Assembly (NCBI GenBank): GCA_014192625.1
Contig: BJHM01000019.1
Span: 1-64,000 of the forward strand
Source of the DNA: Planctomycetota bacterium
GTDB taxonomy: Bacteria > Planctomycetota > UBA1135 > UBA2386
Direction: 5' to 3'
DNA length: 64,000 nucleotides
Shown: piece after piece, positions 44,489-53,612 of the stretch
Numbering within the stretch: position 1 is the first letter of the stretch
Layout: every line of letters starts with the position of its first letter
Program-made: the position numbers and the translations under genes
Notes under the pieces: generated by a model
The model's input: only the letters and a program-made list of their open reading frames with translations
Database searches by the model: none
Told to the model about the DNA's origin: nothing

Positions 44489-45277
44489 TCAGAAGCCCCC
44501 TTGCATGCGTTCCGCACCGAGCGAACGGATCCACAAGAACCTGCTTTTCCGGCCGTCCGGCTGCGCAAGGCTCGCTGCCGCCACGGCAAAACGCACGGCA
44601 ATCGTCGCCATCGCGACCTGATCCAGCAGCATCTTCTGCTGTCCTTCAAACCGTTCAATCTCCTCGGTGAGCCTTCGCAATTGCTCCTCGATCTTCAACA
44701 TGTCCTCGACTTTTTCAGCCTTGGCAAGCAGCACCAACAATCGCTCGCGCGACTTGCGCGCATTTTCGAGCCGGAGGCCAAGATCGAAAAACTGATCCGT
44801 AACGTCATTGGCCTGCCGCGACTCGCGCAACACGCGCCCCATCCCGCGCAAGACGGCAATCGCGTCCTCAAAATGTGCCGCGGGCAGCCGCAAGGTGTAT
44901 TGATCATCCTGCTGTGTCGCTAGGTAACCGCCCCAGTCCCTGACCTTCGACAGAAACTGCGCCGCCGCATCTTCACGACGCGCGACCTCGACAGTCATGT
45001 TGCCTTGGTAGATCCGCATCCGCTCGCCGTCACCGCGGTCTGCACCGCCGTCGTCGTCAGCGTTGCTGCCCTCTTGATCCTTCCCACGACCACGTCGATC
45101 GGACAGCTCGGCAAGCTGCTCCAAGGCGCGGCCAGGCTGGGGCAAATCCACGGCACCAACCATTCCCGCCGCCACCGCGTCTTGCATTTCGGTTTCTTGC
45201 CCACCGGCCTGATTTGCGACCTGGCAACCAAGCAGAAGAACCGCCATCAAAAGCCAGCAAAGCCATCGACTGCGCAT
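44489..45277 (-). CDS. DUF4349-family lipoprotein
   Basis: 262 residues from the ATG at 45277, which yields a signal with lipobox LLLGC. A charged Gly/Asp-rich linker (60-90) is followed by the DUF4349 domain: NMTVEVARREDAAAQFL, GGYLATQQ, LRLPAAHFEDAIAVLRGMG, then a long coiled coil (about 155-215). DUF4349 proteins usually have a C-terminal membrane helix; here the C-terminus is only weakly hydrophobic. First gene of the five-gene minus-strand operon ending in the hydrolase. Role in the envelope is unknown. Confidence 0.8.
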   Translation of the reverse strand: MRSRWLCWLLMAVLLLGCQVANQAGGQETEMQDAVAAGMVGAVDLPQPGRALEQLAELSDRRGRGKDQEGSNADDDGGADRGDGERMRIYQGNMTVEVARREDAAAQFLSKVRDWGGYLATQQDDQYTLRLPAAHFEDAIAVLRGMGRVLRESRQANDVTDQFFDLGLRLENARKSRERLLVLLAKAEKVEDMLKIEEQLRRLTEEIERFEGQQKMLLDQVAMATIAVRFAVAAASLAQPDGRKSRFLWIRSLGAERMQGGF

Positions 45278-45367
45278 ACCGTGCCTCCAAGAAAAGATTC
45301 CGACACTGTAACGAACGCAGAACATGTGCGAAACGAACGCCCTCGAGGTTCTACAATCTCGCGCCGC

Positions 45368-47557
45368 ATGATGATCGCACTGCTGCTCACAGCCGCGTGT
45401 CCCTACCTGTTCCTGCGCGTCACCCGCCGCCGTTCGCTGGGCTGGCTCGTGCTGCCGGGAACGATCGCCTCGCTGGTCGTTTCGCCGTGGTTCGCTTGGA
45501 ACGCGGCGAAGTCCGGCACGATCATGCAGTCGTCGGCCGATGCGATCCCGGCGATGATCCGCGTCCTTGCCCCGCAGGCAAAAACCACTGCAGAAGCCGC
45601 CGCTGCACCGCAGATCGAGTGGCAGCGTTCGCTGGCCGACTCACTGTTAGTGCAGGCCGCGACCGGCAAGCCATTGTTGCTCGTCCTCAACATCGACGAC
45701 GAGACGTTTTGCGAGCAGTTTGCGAAGCGCACGTATCGCGACCCCGCATTCATTGCGGCCACCCGTGGCTACGTTTGCCTGATCGCCTCGGGCGAACGTC
45801 ACACCGACAGCGACTACGACGCACAAGGTCGCCGCATCGAATGTCCGCGCTTTGGCAGCTGCACATGCAGCGAACACATCAACAACGGCGTGCTGATGTT
45901 TACCAAATACTTCGGCGGCCAAAGTGCCGCACCGCGCCACTGCGGAGTGGCTGCGAATGGCAAGGTGCTGTTTGACCGCTTCCTCGACGGCAGCATGACG
46001 ACGGCTATCGACGCGATCGCAACGCACGCGGCCACCGGGAAAAGCGCACCACTGCCGCAAGACCTGCCGGCGTTGTTGCTATTGCGCGATGCAGCGGCGC
46101 GCGCAGCACTCGAACGCAACTACCTCGCGGCGACTGACAGCGGTCGCAAAGCGATTCTTTCTGCTGCTGCTACTGCCGTGTCAGAGCCATTCGACCTGCT
46201 GCGCATCGGCCTTCGCAGCGAGGCTCGCAGTGATTTTGAGCTAGCTGCGAACGCACTCGAAAAAACGGCTACCAAGGACGCGCTCATCGACCTCGAAGAC
46301 GCGCTGGCGCGCTGCGACGATGCAAAGCTCACGGTCGCACTCGATGCAGCGGTGGCGCGCATCGAGAAGGACGACGCCGCTGCCAAACAGTTCGCGCAGC
46401 ATCGAAGAGCCGCGCTGGCGGCGCTTGGCAAAGCCGCGACTGCACCGTTCTTGCCATCGCTTAGCAAAGCAGCGCCTGCGCTCGACCGCGATGCAGCCGA
46501 AGCCGCGCTGGACAAGGCTGAAGCAGCGGGAAAGCATGAGCCAAGAGATGCGTCGCTGCAGCTTGCCATTGCATTTGCCACGCTCAACCTCGCGCGCTCC
46601 CTGCAAGAAGGCAACGGCAGCGCAAACCTGATGCGCGAAGACGCGCGGCGCATCGCAGAACTCGCGCGCAAGATGGCCCGTGGCGAAGAACAACTGCACC
46701 TTGCTGATGCCCTCCGAACGATCTTGTTCGCCGAGTCTGGCGACCTCGCAAGCGCGCAACGCTGCGCAGCTGAAGGCATGAAGTGCCTCTTCGAAAAAGG
46801 ATTTGACGGCTCGCCGTTCTGGGTCTGCGAGTTGCTGCGCGCGGCTGCTCAAAGTGCCGCGGCCGCGGCCTACCAAAAGTCGCAGCAGGATGCGAACGCC
46901 GTGGCCGCAGACGAAATCGCCGCCGCCGCATATGCGTTTTTGCTGCTCGCAAAGCACCACGCGCACACCGCCGCCGATGTGCAAAAAGCCGCGCAGCTGC
47001 TTGCCTTCGCTGGCGCGCGCCGCGATGCGCAAGAGCTCCTGCGAGATGGTCTCCAGCGCTTTCCCGACAACAACGACCTGCATGCCGAGTATCGCACGCG
47101 GCTCGCACTCGATCGCGGCGCACTGGCCCTGCGCACTGCGTATGCGGCATTTGGGAAGTCAGCCGAGGACCAAGCCACCGCCGAGTGGTTTGCCGGCTAC
47201 GCCGATCTCGTCGCCGCCGAAATGTTCGTCAAGCAGAGCGACGACCGCGCAGCACCCGCCTACAAATCTGCACTTGCGCGCTTCCAAATCAGCCAAGCAC
47301 AAAACGCCGGGTATGCCGATTCCGCGCAGCACTTTTCGGTGCTCGCACACGCAGGCCTTGCCCTGATTTTGCATCAACAGGGCGACGCGCAGGGTGCCGT
47401 CGAACATTTGCTGCTGGCACGCACCCTGCGGCCCGCGAGCATGGGCGAAGCCGATGGGCTTGCGCGCAAGCCCGAAGCGGTGCTGCTGCGCATCGCCCGC
47501 GAGCTTTCTGCGGCGGGCAAGCAGGACCTCGCCGATCAACTGACCAAGGGCCAATAG
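45368..47557 (+). CDS. Membrane protein with thioredoxin-like domain and helical repeats
   Basis: 729 residues from the ATG at 45368; the open frame extends further but that part overlaps the divergent DUF4349 gene. Two N-terminal membrane helices (3-16 and 28-48) precede a region (about 85-220) that looks thioredoxin-like (GKPLLLVLNIDDETFCEQFAKR, split: GKPLLLVLNIDDE then FCEQFAKR), without a CXXC. It contains a Cys-rich loop CPRFGSCTC. The remaining 500 residues are Ala-rich helices with TPR-like periodicity. Function unknown; it could be an assembly or scaffold factor. Start 90 bp from the DUF4349 gene. Confidence 0.6.
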   Translation: MMIALLLTAACPYLFLRVTRRRSLGWLVLPGTIASLVVSPWFAWNAAKSGTIMQSSADAIPAMIRVLAPQAKTTAEAAAAPQIEWQRSLADSLLVQAATGKPLLLVLNIDDETFCEQFAKRTYRDPAFIAATRGYVCLIASGERHTDSDYDAQGRRIECPRFGSCTCSEHINNGVLMFTKYFGGQSAAPRHCGVAANGKVLFDRFLDGSMTTAIDAIATHAATGKSAPLPQDLPALLLLRDAAARAALERNYLAATDSGRKAILSAAATAVSEPFDLLRIGLRSEARSDFELAANALEKTATKDALIDLEDALARCDDAKLTVALDAAVARIEKDDAAAKQFAQHRRAALAALGKAATAPFLPSLSKAAPALDRDAAEAALDKAEAAGKHEPRDASLQLAIAFATLNLARSLQEGNGSANLMREDARRIAELARKMARGEEQLHLADALRTILFAESGDLASAQRCAAEGMKCLFEKGFDGSPFWVCELLRAAAQSAAAAAYQKSQQDANAVAADEIAAAAYAFLLLAKHHAHTAADVQKAAQLLAFAGARRDAQELLRDGLQRFPDNNDLHAEYRTRLALDRGALALRTAYAAFGKSAEDQATAEWFAGYADLVAAEMFVKQSDDRAAPAYKSALARFQISQAQNAGYADSAQHFSVLAHAGLALILHQQGDAQGAVEHLLLARTLRPASMGEADGLARKPEAVLLRIARELSAAGKQDLADQLTKGQ

Positions 47558-47602
47558 CGGATAGGTGCGGGGCCCAATGCCTTGCACTACGCTTTTGCAC
47601 CG

Positions 47603-48319
47603 ATGCGCCGCCTGCTTCTGATCTCCAACTCGACGATGCACGGTCGCAGCTATCTCGACCACGTGCGCGACGAACTCCAAAGCTTCCTCACTGGCGTTGG
47701 CGAGCTGCTGTTTGTGCCGTGGGCGCTCGCCGATCACGATGCCTACGCGGCAAAAGCCATCAGCGCCTTCGCGCCACTCGGCATCCGCGTCCGTTCCCTG
47801 CACACAGCACCGGACGTGCCGGCGGCGATCCAAAGTGCCGAGGCGGTGTTCGTCGGCGGCGGCAACACCTTCCGCCTGCTCCACCGATTGCAGCAAAGCG
47901 GTGCAGCCCCTGCACTCACCGCGCGCGCCATGTCTGGCATGCGCTACGTCGGCAGCAGCGCAGGGACCGGCATCGCGGCACCAACGATTCGCACGACCAA
48001 CGACATGCCGATCGTCGAACCGCAGTCGCTCGCATCACTCGCCCTCGTCCCCTTCCAGATCAACGCCCACTACCTCGACCCGGACCTGCACAGCACGCAC
48101 ATGGGTGAAACGCGCGAAGAACGGCTGCGCCAGTTCCATGAAGAAAATGCGGCTCCCGTGCTTGGCCTGCGCGAGGGCGGCTGGCTTGTGGTCGACGGCT
48201 CGCGCATGGAACTGCGCGGCAGCCAGCCGGCGCGGTTGTTTGTTCGTGGCCATGCGCCGACCGAGTACGCGCCGCCATTCGACCTCTCCTTCTTGTTGTC
48301 AAAAAAAGAACTCCGCTGA
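47603..48319 (+). CDS. pepE: Peptidase E (alpha-aspartyl dipeptidase, S51)
   Basis: 238 residues from the ATG at 47603; a further in-frame start at 47582 would add seven residues not typical of the family. Matches: LLLISNSTMHG, FVGGGNTFRLL, the nucleophile elbow VGSSAGTGIA (Ser near 124) and FQINAHYLD with the catalytic His. Length fits PepE (229-240). It cleaves dipeptides with N-terminal Asp in the cytoplasm. The stop TGA shares a base with the next ATG, so it is coupled to the M28 peptidase. Confidence 0.9.
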   Translation: MRRLLLISNSTMHGRSYLDHVRDELQSFLTGVGELLFVPWALADHDAYAAKAISAFAPLGIRVRSLHTAPDVPAAIQSAEAVFVGGGNTFRLLHRLQQSGAAPALTARAMSGMRYVGSSAGTGIAAPTIRTTNDMPIVEPQSLASLALVPFQINAHYLDPDLHSTHMGETREERLRQFHEENAAPVLGLREGGWLVVDGSRMELRGSQPARLFVRGHAPTEYAPPFDLSFLLSKKELR

Positions 48320-50013
48320 TGCGCGCATATCCGCCCCGACTATCGCTCCGCTTGCTGTTCCCGCCACTGCTCGCACTTGCCGCGTGCAACGCAACCGGCA
48401 TCGATTCCTCGCCTGCTGCAAAAGCAAGCGTGCCGCCGAGCACAGCGACGAACGCGGAGTTCGCCGTCCTGCCGCTACCGCAGATTGACACGGTAGGAAT
48501 CAAGAGCGACATAGCATTCCTGTCGAGCGACGCATTTGAAGGTCGCGCGCCAGGCACACATGGCGACGAACTAGCGCGCACCTATATCCAGCAGCAATTT
48601 GCCAAAAGCGGCCTCGCACCAGGTGCTGCTGATGGCACCTGGATGCAGGCGGTGTCGATGCTCGGCATCACCTCCACGGTTGAGCGCACGCTTTCTGTGC
48701 ACGGGGCTTTAGGCACGCTGCAGTTTGCCGCACCCGACGACTTCACCGCCGTGGCTGGCAGTCCCAGTGAAAGTTCTGCCTGGGACGAGGCTCCGTTGCT
48801 GTTCGTTGGCTACGGCATCGCCGCGCCCGAGCAGCGCTGGGACGATTTCAAAGGGCTCGATGTGAAGGGCAAAGTGCTGCTCGTGCTAAACAACGACCCG
48901 TCCGACGAGCCTGACTTGTTCGCTGGCAAGACGCGACTTTACTACGGCCGCTGGACCTACAAATATGAGGAGGCCGCGCGGCGCGGCGCGGCTGGCGTGA
49001 TCATCCTGCACACCGCGCCTTCGGCCGGCTATCCGTACCACGTTGTGCAGGCAAACCACGGCCGCGAGAACTTCTGGTTGCCATTCAAGCAGGACCAGCC
49101 GACGTTGCCGATTCGCTCGTGGTGCACTGAGGACGCGGCCCGCAAAATCTGCCGCGCGGGTGGCAAGGACCTCGATGAGTTGGTGAAGGCTGCGCAGCAG
49201 CGTTCGTTCTTGCCGATACCAATCGGCATCAACGTCTCGCTCGCAATCCGCAACAGCGTGCGCCAACTGCAGTCGGCAAACGTGCTCGGCAAGCTGCCTG
49301 GCAGCGATCCCAATCTTGCCAGCGAGACGGTGATCATCACGGCACACTTTGATCACCTCGGCCGCGGCAAGCCACGCGGCGCAGACAGCATCTACAACGG
49401 CGCGCTCGACAACGCATCGGGCGTAGCTGGGATGCTCGCTGTGCTGCGCGCCTGCTCAGCACTACCTGAACGACCAAGGCGGTCGATCCTGTTTGCCTCG
49501 GTCACCGCTGAAGAATCGGGCCTGCTTGGCTCCGAGTGGCTAGCCACCCACCTGCCTTGCGAACGTCGCGATGCGATCGCCAACTTCAACATCGACGGCC
49601 TCAATATTTGGGGCATGACGCACGACATCGAGTTTGTCGGATATGGCAAGAACAGCCTCACGACCCTCGCTAGCGAGTTTGCCAAGGCGCAGGGCCGCCG
49701 CATCGAACCTGACACACAGCCAGACCTCGGGATTTTTTATCGCAGCGATCACTTCAACTTCGCGCGCCAGGGAATCCCCGCTGCCTACTTCAAGGCTGGC
49801 AGCGATTTCCTCGATCGTCCCGCGGATCGCAAACGCATGAAAGCCAGCTACACCGCAACCCATTACCACCAACCCACGGACGAGCTTGCCGACTGGTGGA
49901 ACTTCGATGGCGCGGTCGCTGACCTGCAGCTGCTCGCGCGCTGCATGCTCGCCACCGCTTCTCTGGATGCACCCACCTGGACCAAAGGCGACGAGTTCGA
50001 GAAGCTGCGCTGA
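48319..50013 (+). CDS. M28-family zinc aminopeptidase lipoprotein
   Basis: A 564-residue lipoprotein (lipobox LAAC, Cys23). Residues 60-330 include a PA-domain-like insert (165-310). The zinc peptidase core has the expected ligands: His343 and Asp345 in TAHFDHLG, Asp364 in GALDNASG, Glu398-Glu399 in TAEESG, Asp426 in NIDGLN, and a His near 515-517 in ATHYHQPTDEL. It removes N-terminal residues from peptides outside the cytoplasm. Overlap with pepE suggests a peptide-scavenging pair. Confidence 0.88.
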   Translation: MRAYPPRLSLRLLFPPLLALAACNATGIDSSPAAKASVPPSTATNAEFAVLPLPQIDTVGIKSDIAFLSSDAFEGRAPGTHGDELARTYIQQQFAKSGLAPGAADGTWMQAVSMLGITSTVERTLSVHGALGTLQFAAPDDFTAVAGSPSESSAWDEAPLLFVGYGIAAPEQRWDDFKGLDVKGKVLLVLNNDPSDEPDLFAGKTRLYYGRWTYKYEEAARRGAAGVIILHTAPSAGYPYHVVQANHGRENFWLPFKQDQPTLPIRSWCTEDAARKICRAGGKDLDELVKAAQQRSFLPIPIGINVSLAIRNSVRQLQSANVLGKLPGSDPNLASETVIITAHFDHLGRGKPRGADSIYNGALDNASGVAGMLAVLRACSALPERPRRSILFASVTAEESGLLGSEWLATHLPCERRDAIANFNIDGLNIWGMTHDIEFVGYGKNSLTTLASEFAKAQGRRIEPDTQPDLGIFYRSDHFNFARQGIPAAYFKAGSDFLDRPADRKRMKASYTATHYHQPTDELADWWNFDGAVADLQLLARCMLATASLDAPTWTKGDEFEKLR

Positions 50014-50428
50014 TCTGCGCTCCTGCCGCGCCAACCGCTTTTTTCTTGCCGCCGCCAATGCCACTCACGTATCCGCACGGCTCTTTCCTGCCCCGCTAAA
50101 ATGGCTACTGCGATTCTTTGCCGCGCACTCGCGGCGGTGCTGGGCAGGCTGTTGCCTAAATAACTCGGCCAACGGTGATGCCATCTTTCGATGCTGTTGC
50201 CGTGTGCATGACCGCGATCCTGCCAAGCGCTGCGAGTTTGCACGTTGCAAACCAACTGCCACTCGACAGCTGCCAATCCGCAGCGCCCCTCGCTAGCGCC
50301 GCAGCGCACTCGCCCGCCTCGGCCTCAACAAAAACCAGCCGGCCATGTCGCCCGGATTGCCAATCGACGGCATCTGCCTTTCGGGATTCCTTTGCGCCAA
50401 AAAGCGAATTACCGATAAAGCAAAGCCC
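50014..50428. other. Intergenic region after the M28 peptidase
   Basis: A 415-bp gap. Frames here are short and domain-free. It may hold the promoter of the next plus-strand gene. No repeat or hairpin was clear. Confidence 0.4.
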
Positions 50429-51340
50429 ATGACCAACGCGCCGCAATCTGCATCCGCCTCAATCGCCGAGGTGGTCGAGGTCATCGAGATCCGCGGCACC
50501 CACGCCGCCAATGCGCCACCGCAACTCCTGATCGAGGTGCCACACGGTGCCACACGGACCGAACACTTCACGACGCTGGCTGGTTGGCTGCACGGCGACT
50601 ATCCCGCGGACCTGATCGACTTCTTCCACGTGAATACCGACGTTGGCGCACCCGAACTCGCGGTCCGCACCGCAGAACGTTTCGTCGACGCATTGCCAAA
50701 CTGCAACGCGGTAGTTCTGCGCTGCCTGATCCCGCGCACGTTCATCGACTGCAACCGCATCATTGATGACACCAAAGGAGGCATGACGCCTGGCCTGCAC
50801 GCCTGGGTAAAGGACCCGCGCGACAAGGCACTGCTGCTCGGGCGCTATCACGCCTATCGCTCGCTCGTCGAACGAATGTTTGCAGAGACCTGCGCCGTTG
50901 GCGGTCACGCACTGATGGTGCACAGCTACGCGCCACGCAACATCGAAGTCCCGGTTGACGATCGGATCGTGGAGCAACTTCGCAAGGCCTACCAAAAAGG
51001 CACCATCGAGACTTTCCCACTGCGCCCATCGATCGACCTGATCCACGCAACACCAGAGGGCGTGAGCCTCGCGTCACCTGCCCTGCTAGCGCACGCGCAA
51101 CGAACGTTTGCCGCACTGCCGCTTGATGTCGCAAAAAATAGCACCTACCCACTGCACCCGAGCACCCTCGCATGTTCGCACAGCTTGGCGCATCCGCAGC
51201 GCACCCTGTGCTTGGAAGTGCGCCGCGATCTCCTGGTAGCCGAGTTCACGCCGTTTGCCGAAATGCGCGCCGACCTCGCCAAGGTTGATCACATTGCGAA
51301 GGCGCTCGCCTTGGCTGCAATCTCAGCGCACGGTGCCTGA
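50429..51340 (+). CDS. N-formylglutamate amidohydrolase-like protein
   Basis: 303 residues from the ATG at 50429 (MTNAPQ); an upstream in-frame start at 50345 adds a non-conserved stretch. The pattern LIEVPHGATRTEHF, FHVNTDVGAPELA, RTFIDCNRIIDD and MVHSYAPRNIEV fits the FGase (PF05013) fold of zinc-dependent amidases. The canonical motifs are partly altered, so the substrate may differ from formylglutamate. Overlaps the convergent membrane-protein gene by 18 bp. Confidence 0.6.
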   Translation: MTNAPQSASASIAEVVEVIEIRGTHAANAPPQLLIEVPHGATRTEHFTTLAGWLHGDYPADLIDFFHVNTDVGAPELAVRTAERFVDALPNCNAVVLRCLIPRTFIDCNRIIDDTKGGMTPGLHAWVKDPRDKALLLGRYHAYRSLVERMFAETCAVGGHALMVHSYAPRNIEVPVDDRIVEQLRKAYQKGTIETFPLRPSIDLIHATPEGVSLASPALLAHAQRTFAALPLDVAKNSTYPLHPSTLACSHSLAHPQRTLCLEVRRDLLVAEFTPFAEMRADLAKVDHIAKALALAAISAHGA

Positions 51341-52447
51341 ATCCGCAGTCCCGGTTGTTGCCAGGGCATTCGTGAGCCAGTCCCTGAGCCAATGCAGATC
51401 CGGGCCCAAAAGCCCTCGGCCAAGCAGCACTGCGTGATCACCGGCAAAGTGATCGCCGACAAACAAAACGACGCCGCTCGGCAGTTCTCTCAGAAGGGCT
51501 CGATTGCTCTGCAACCGCACCTGCACGACATCTCGCTGCCGCATGATCCGCTGATGCAGCCGCAGTGAGAGCCACCAAAGCTCGACCTGTATTTGGCCTC
51601 CAGCTACCGCGATCCGCGTTTTAGCGGCCAGCAAAAACCAGCCAGCGAGGATCACCAGCGCCTGCGCAAACACAATCGCCACCAATGCGAAATGCTGCAA
51701 AGGAGCATCGTATAAGCCACTCGCCCTGATCCAGAAGAACAGCGATATCAGCAGCGAAATAAAGCCGCCAACCAGGATCAGCCGCCGCTGCAGCGGAGGC
51801 ACGAAACCAAGGATCCACATCGCGGCACCTTGCTGCTGCGTGGCATCGACTCGCACCAAAGCAGGCACCGGACCATTCGACATTGGCCGCGGCGAAAGTG
51901 CTGCCCCCGGCAGCAACACCTCCAAAGTATCGCCAACGGCATCTTCCATTCGCAGCAACGTCGCACGCGAAAGCCACTCGGCATACCGGCGTGCCTGCCG
52001 TTCACTGCGCCCACGCCAAAGGGTGAGCGAACCTGGCAACTCATTCCCCGTAACCCGCAACTCCACGAGAAAGCACAGCCGCTTCATCCTGCTATTTGGC
52101 CCCGTCAGCCAGGGCCGAATACGAATCGCCGAGACCGCCTCCCGCTTTGCGTGGACCACAACCAGCTGCCGCGGCCAGCGCGTTCGCCAATGGACGTGCG
52201 TGCGATCGAGTTCAACCTCAGTGCCAAATCTAAGCATAAAAGCGCAGGCAAACGCCGCAGCAAGGGTCAGAAGGACGGCGAGCTGAATAGCATCCTTTGA
52301 CAACCACGGCTGGCCAGATCCAAAATTTGGCAACCAAAGGGAAACTCCTAGCAGCACAACAAGGGTCCCAGTCAGTGCCTTGCGGCGCGGCAGGAATATT
52401 ACGTGACCTGGGCCACCAAGAACTTTACAGCGCATTGACAACTTCAT
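51323..52447 (-). CDS. Predicted membrane protein of unknown function
   Basis: 374 residues from the ATG at 52447; the open frame continues upstream into the DUF1080 gene region, which is unlikely. Four hydrophobic helices are visible: about 25-45, 55-75, 230-250 and 260-285, with beta-rich PH-like segments between and after (100-200 and 295-374). Duplicated two-helix plus beta layout resembles bacterial PH or YdbS-type membrane proteins, but I cannot name the family. Divergent from the DUF1080 gene with 59 bp between starts. Confidence 0.55.
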   Translation of the reverse strand: MKLSMRCKVLGGPGHVIFLPRRKALTGTLVVLLGVSLWLPNFGSGQPWLSKDAIQLAVLLTLAAAFACAFMLRFGTEVELDRTHVHWRTRWPRQLVVVHAKREAVSAIRIRPWLTGPNSRMKRLCFLVELRVTGNELPGSLTLWRGRSERQARRYAEWLSRATLLRMEDAVGDTLEVLLPGAALSPRPMSNGPVPALVRVDATQQQGAAMWILGFVPPLQRRLILVGGFISLLISLFFWIRASGLYDAPLQHFALVAIVFAQALVILAGWFLLAAKTRIAVAGGQIQVELWWLSLRLHQRIMRQRDVVQVRLQSNRALLRELPSGVVLFVGDHFAGDHAVLLGRGLLGPDLHWLRDWLTNALATTGTADSGTVR

Positions 52448-52506
52448 CGACCAGCTCACAAGGCCCACAGCAGCGGTGGCTAAGATCCCCGCATCACGGA
52501 GCACCC

Positions 52507-53190
52507 ATGTCCAAAAGAAAAGCCCTCGCCACCGTCCTGATCTTCGCCGCTTGCGCCACGGGGCACCAACCAAAGGCGGCCACATTGCTGTTCAACGGCA
52601 CAAGCCTTACCGGCTGGCACGCTGACGTCCCGTTAGCAGACGGCGGCAACAAAGTCGCCCCTTCGTTCGGGGTGCGCGAGGGCCTTTTGATCAGCAACGG
52701 CAATCCCGAAGGCCACCTCATCACCGATGCGAGCTTCCACGACTATCGCTTAGTTGTCGAATGGCGCTGGCCAGGCGAAGCTGGCAACTGCGGTATTCTG
52801 GTCCATGCGTCAAAACCGCGCCGCCTCTACCAGATGTTTCCGCAGTCCATCGAGTGCCAGATGCATTCCGGCAACGCCGGCGACTTCTGGTGTATAGGCG
52901 AAGACATCACGGTCCCGAACATGGAGCAGCGAAGGGGCCCAAAGGACAAATGGGGTGTCGAAGAAGACAAGGCGCGCCACATACAAAACCTGACTGACAA
53001 CTCTGAGCGGCCAGTCGGCCAATGGAACGAAATGGTCATCGAATGTAATGGCCACCAGATCTCGATCTGGGTAAATGGGACACTGGTCAATCAGGGTGCC
53101 CACTGCACCACAGATCACGGGCAAATCGCGATTCAGGCAGAAGGTGCTGCCTGTGAGTTTCGCAAAGTCGAATTGATACCGCTGCGCTGA
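52507..53190 (+). CDS. 3-keto-disaccharide hydrolase-type lipoprotein (DUF1080)
   Basis: 227 residues from the ATG at 52507, with lipobox FAAC. The body is a DUF1080 LamG-like domain: LFNGTSLTGWHAD, LVVEWRWPGEAGNCGILVH, IECQMHSGNAGDFW and WNEMVIECNGHQISIWVNG. The family includes 3-keto-disaccharide hydrolases and glycan-binding proteins, and is abundant in planctomycetes. It probably works outside the cell on an oxidised sugar, which would fit the propeller dehydrogenases in this window. Confidence 0.88.
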   Translation: MSKRKALATVLIFAACATGHQPKAATLLFNGTSLTGWHADVPLADGGNKVAPSFGVREGLLISNGNPEGHLITDASFHDYRLVVEWRWPGEAGNCGILVHASKPRRLYQMFPQSIECQMHSGNAGDFWCIGEDITVPNMEQRRGPKDKWGVEEDKARHIQNLTDNSERPVGQWNEMVIECNGHQISIWVNGTLVNQGAHCTTDHGQIAIQAEGAACEFRKVELIPLR

Positions 53191-53330
53191 ACGCGAAAAC
53201 CGCAGACAGATTTATTCTTGGTCAATAAAAAGGTCTGCTGTAAGGCGGCGGAATCCGCAGCACTTTGCTTAGGCACTCTAGCGGCAGCAGCAACCGCAAT
53301 GCGATCGCTGCTGCCGCGAGTGCGAGCCGA

Positions 53331-53612
53331 TCAGCTCTTGATGTGTTGCGAGACCAGCTTGGTCATCTCAAACATCGTGACCTTGCTCTTGCCACCAAAC
53401 ACGATCTTCAGCGCCGCGTCGGCGTTGATGTTGGTCCGGACCTTCGCGTCCTGGAGACCATTCTTCTTGATGTAGTCCCAGAGCTTTTTGGTGATCTGTC
53501 CACGAGGAATCGGCTTGCTGCCGACGATCGCAGAAAGAACCTCGTCCGGCTGGACTGGTTTCATGAGGGCGGGATTGGGCTTGCGCTTTGCGGGCTTCTT
53601 TGCAGCTGCCAT
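53331..53612 (-). CDS. SWIB/MDM2-domain protein
   Basis: A 93-residue protein starting at the ATG at 53612. A short basic tail (MAAAKKPAKRKPNPALMKP) precedes a complete SWIB domain (LSAIVGSKPIPRGQITKKLW, then DYIKKNGLQDAKVRTNINADAALKIVFGGKSKVTMFEMTKL given here in outline). SWIB domains occur in eukaryotic chromatin-remodelling complexes and, as stand-alone proteins, in several bacteria, notably chlamydiae and planctomycetes. Likely nucleoid- or DNA-related. Monocistronic, convergent with the DUF1080 gene. Confidence 0.9.
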   Translation of the reverse strand: MAAAKKPAKRKPNPALMKPVQPDEVLSAIVGSKPIPRGQITKKLWDYIKKNGLQDAKVRTNINADAALKIVFGGKSKVTMFEMTKLVSQHIKS

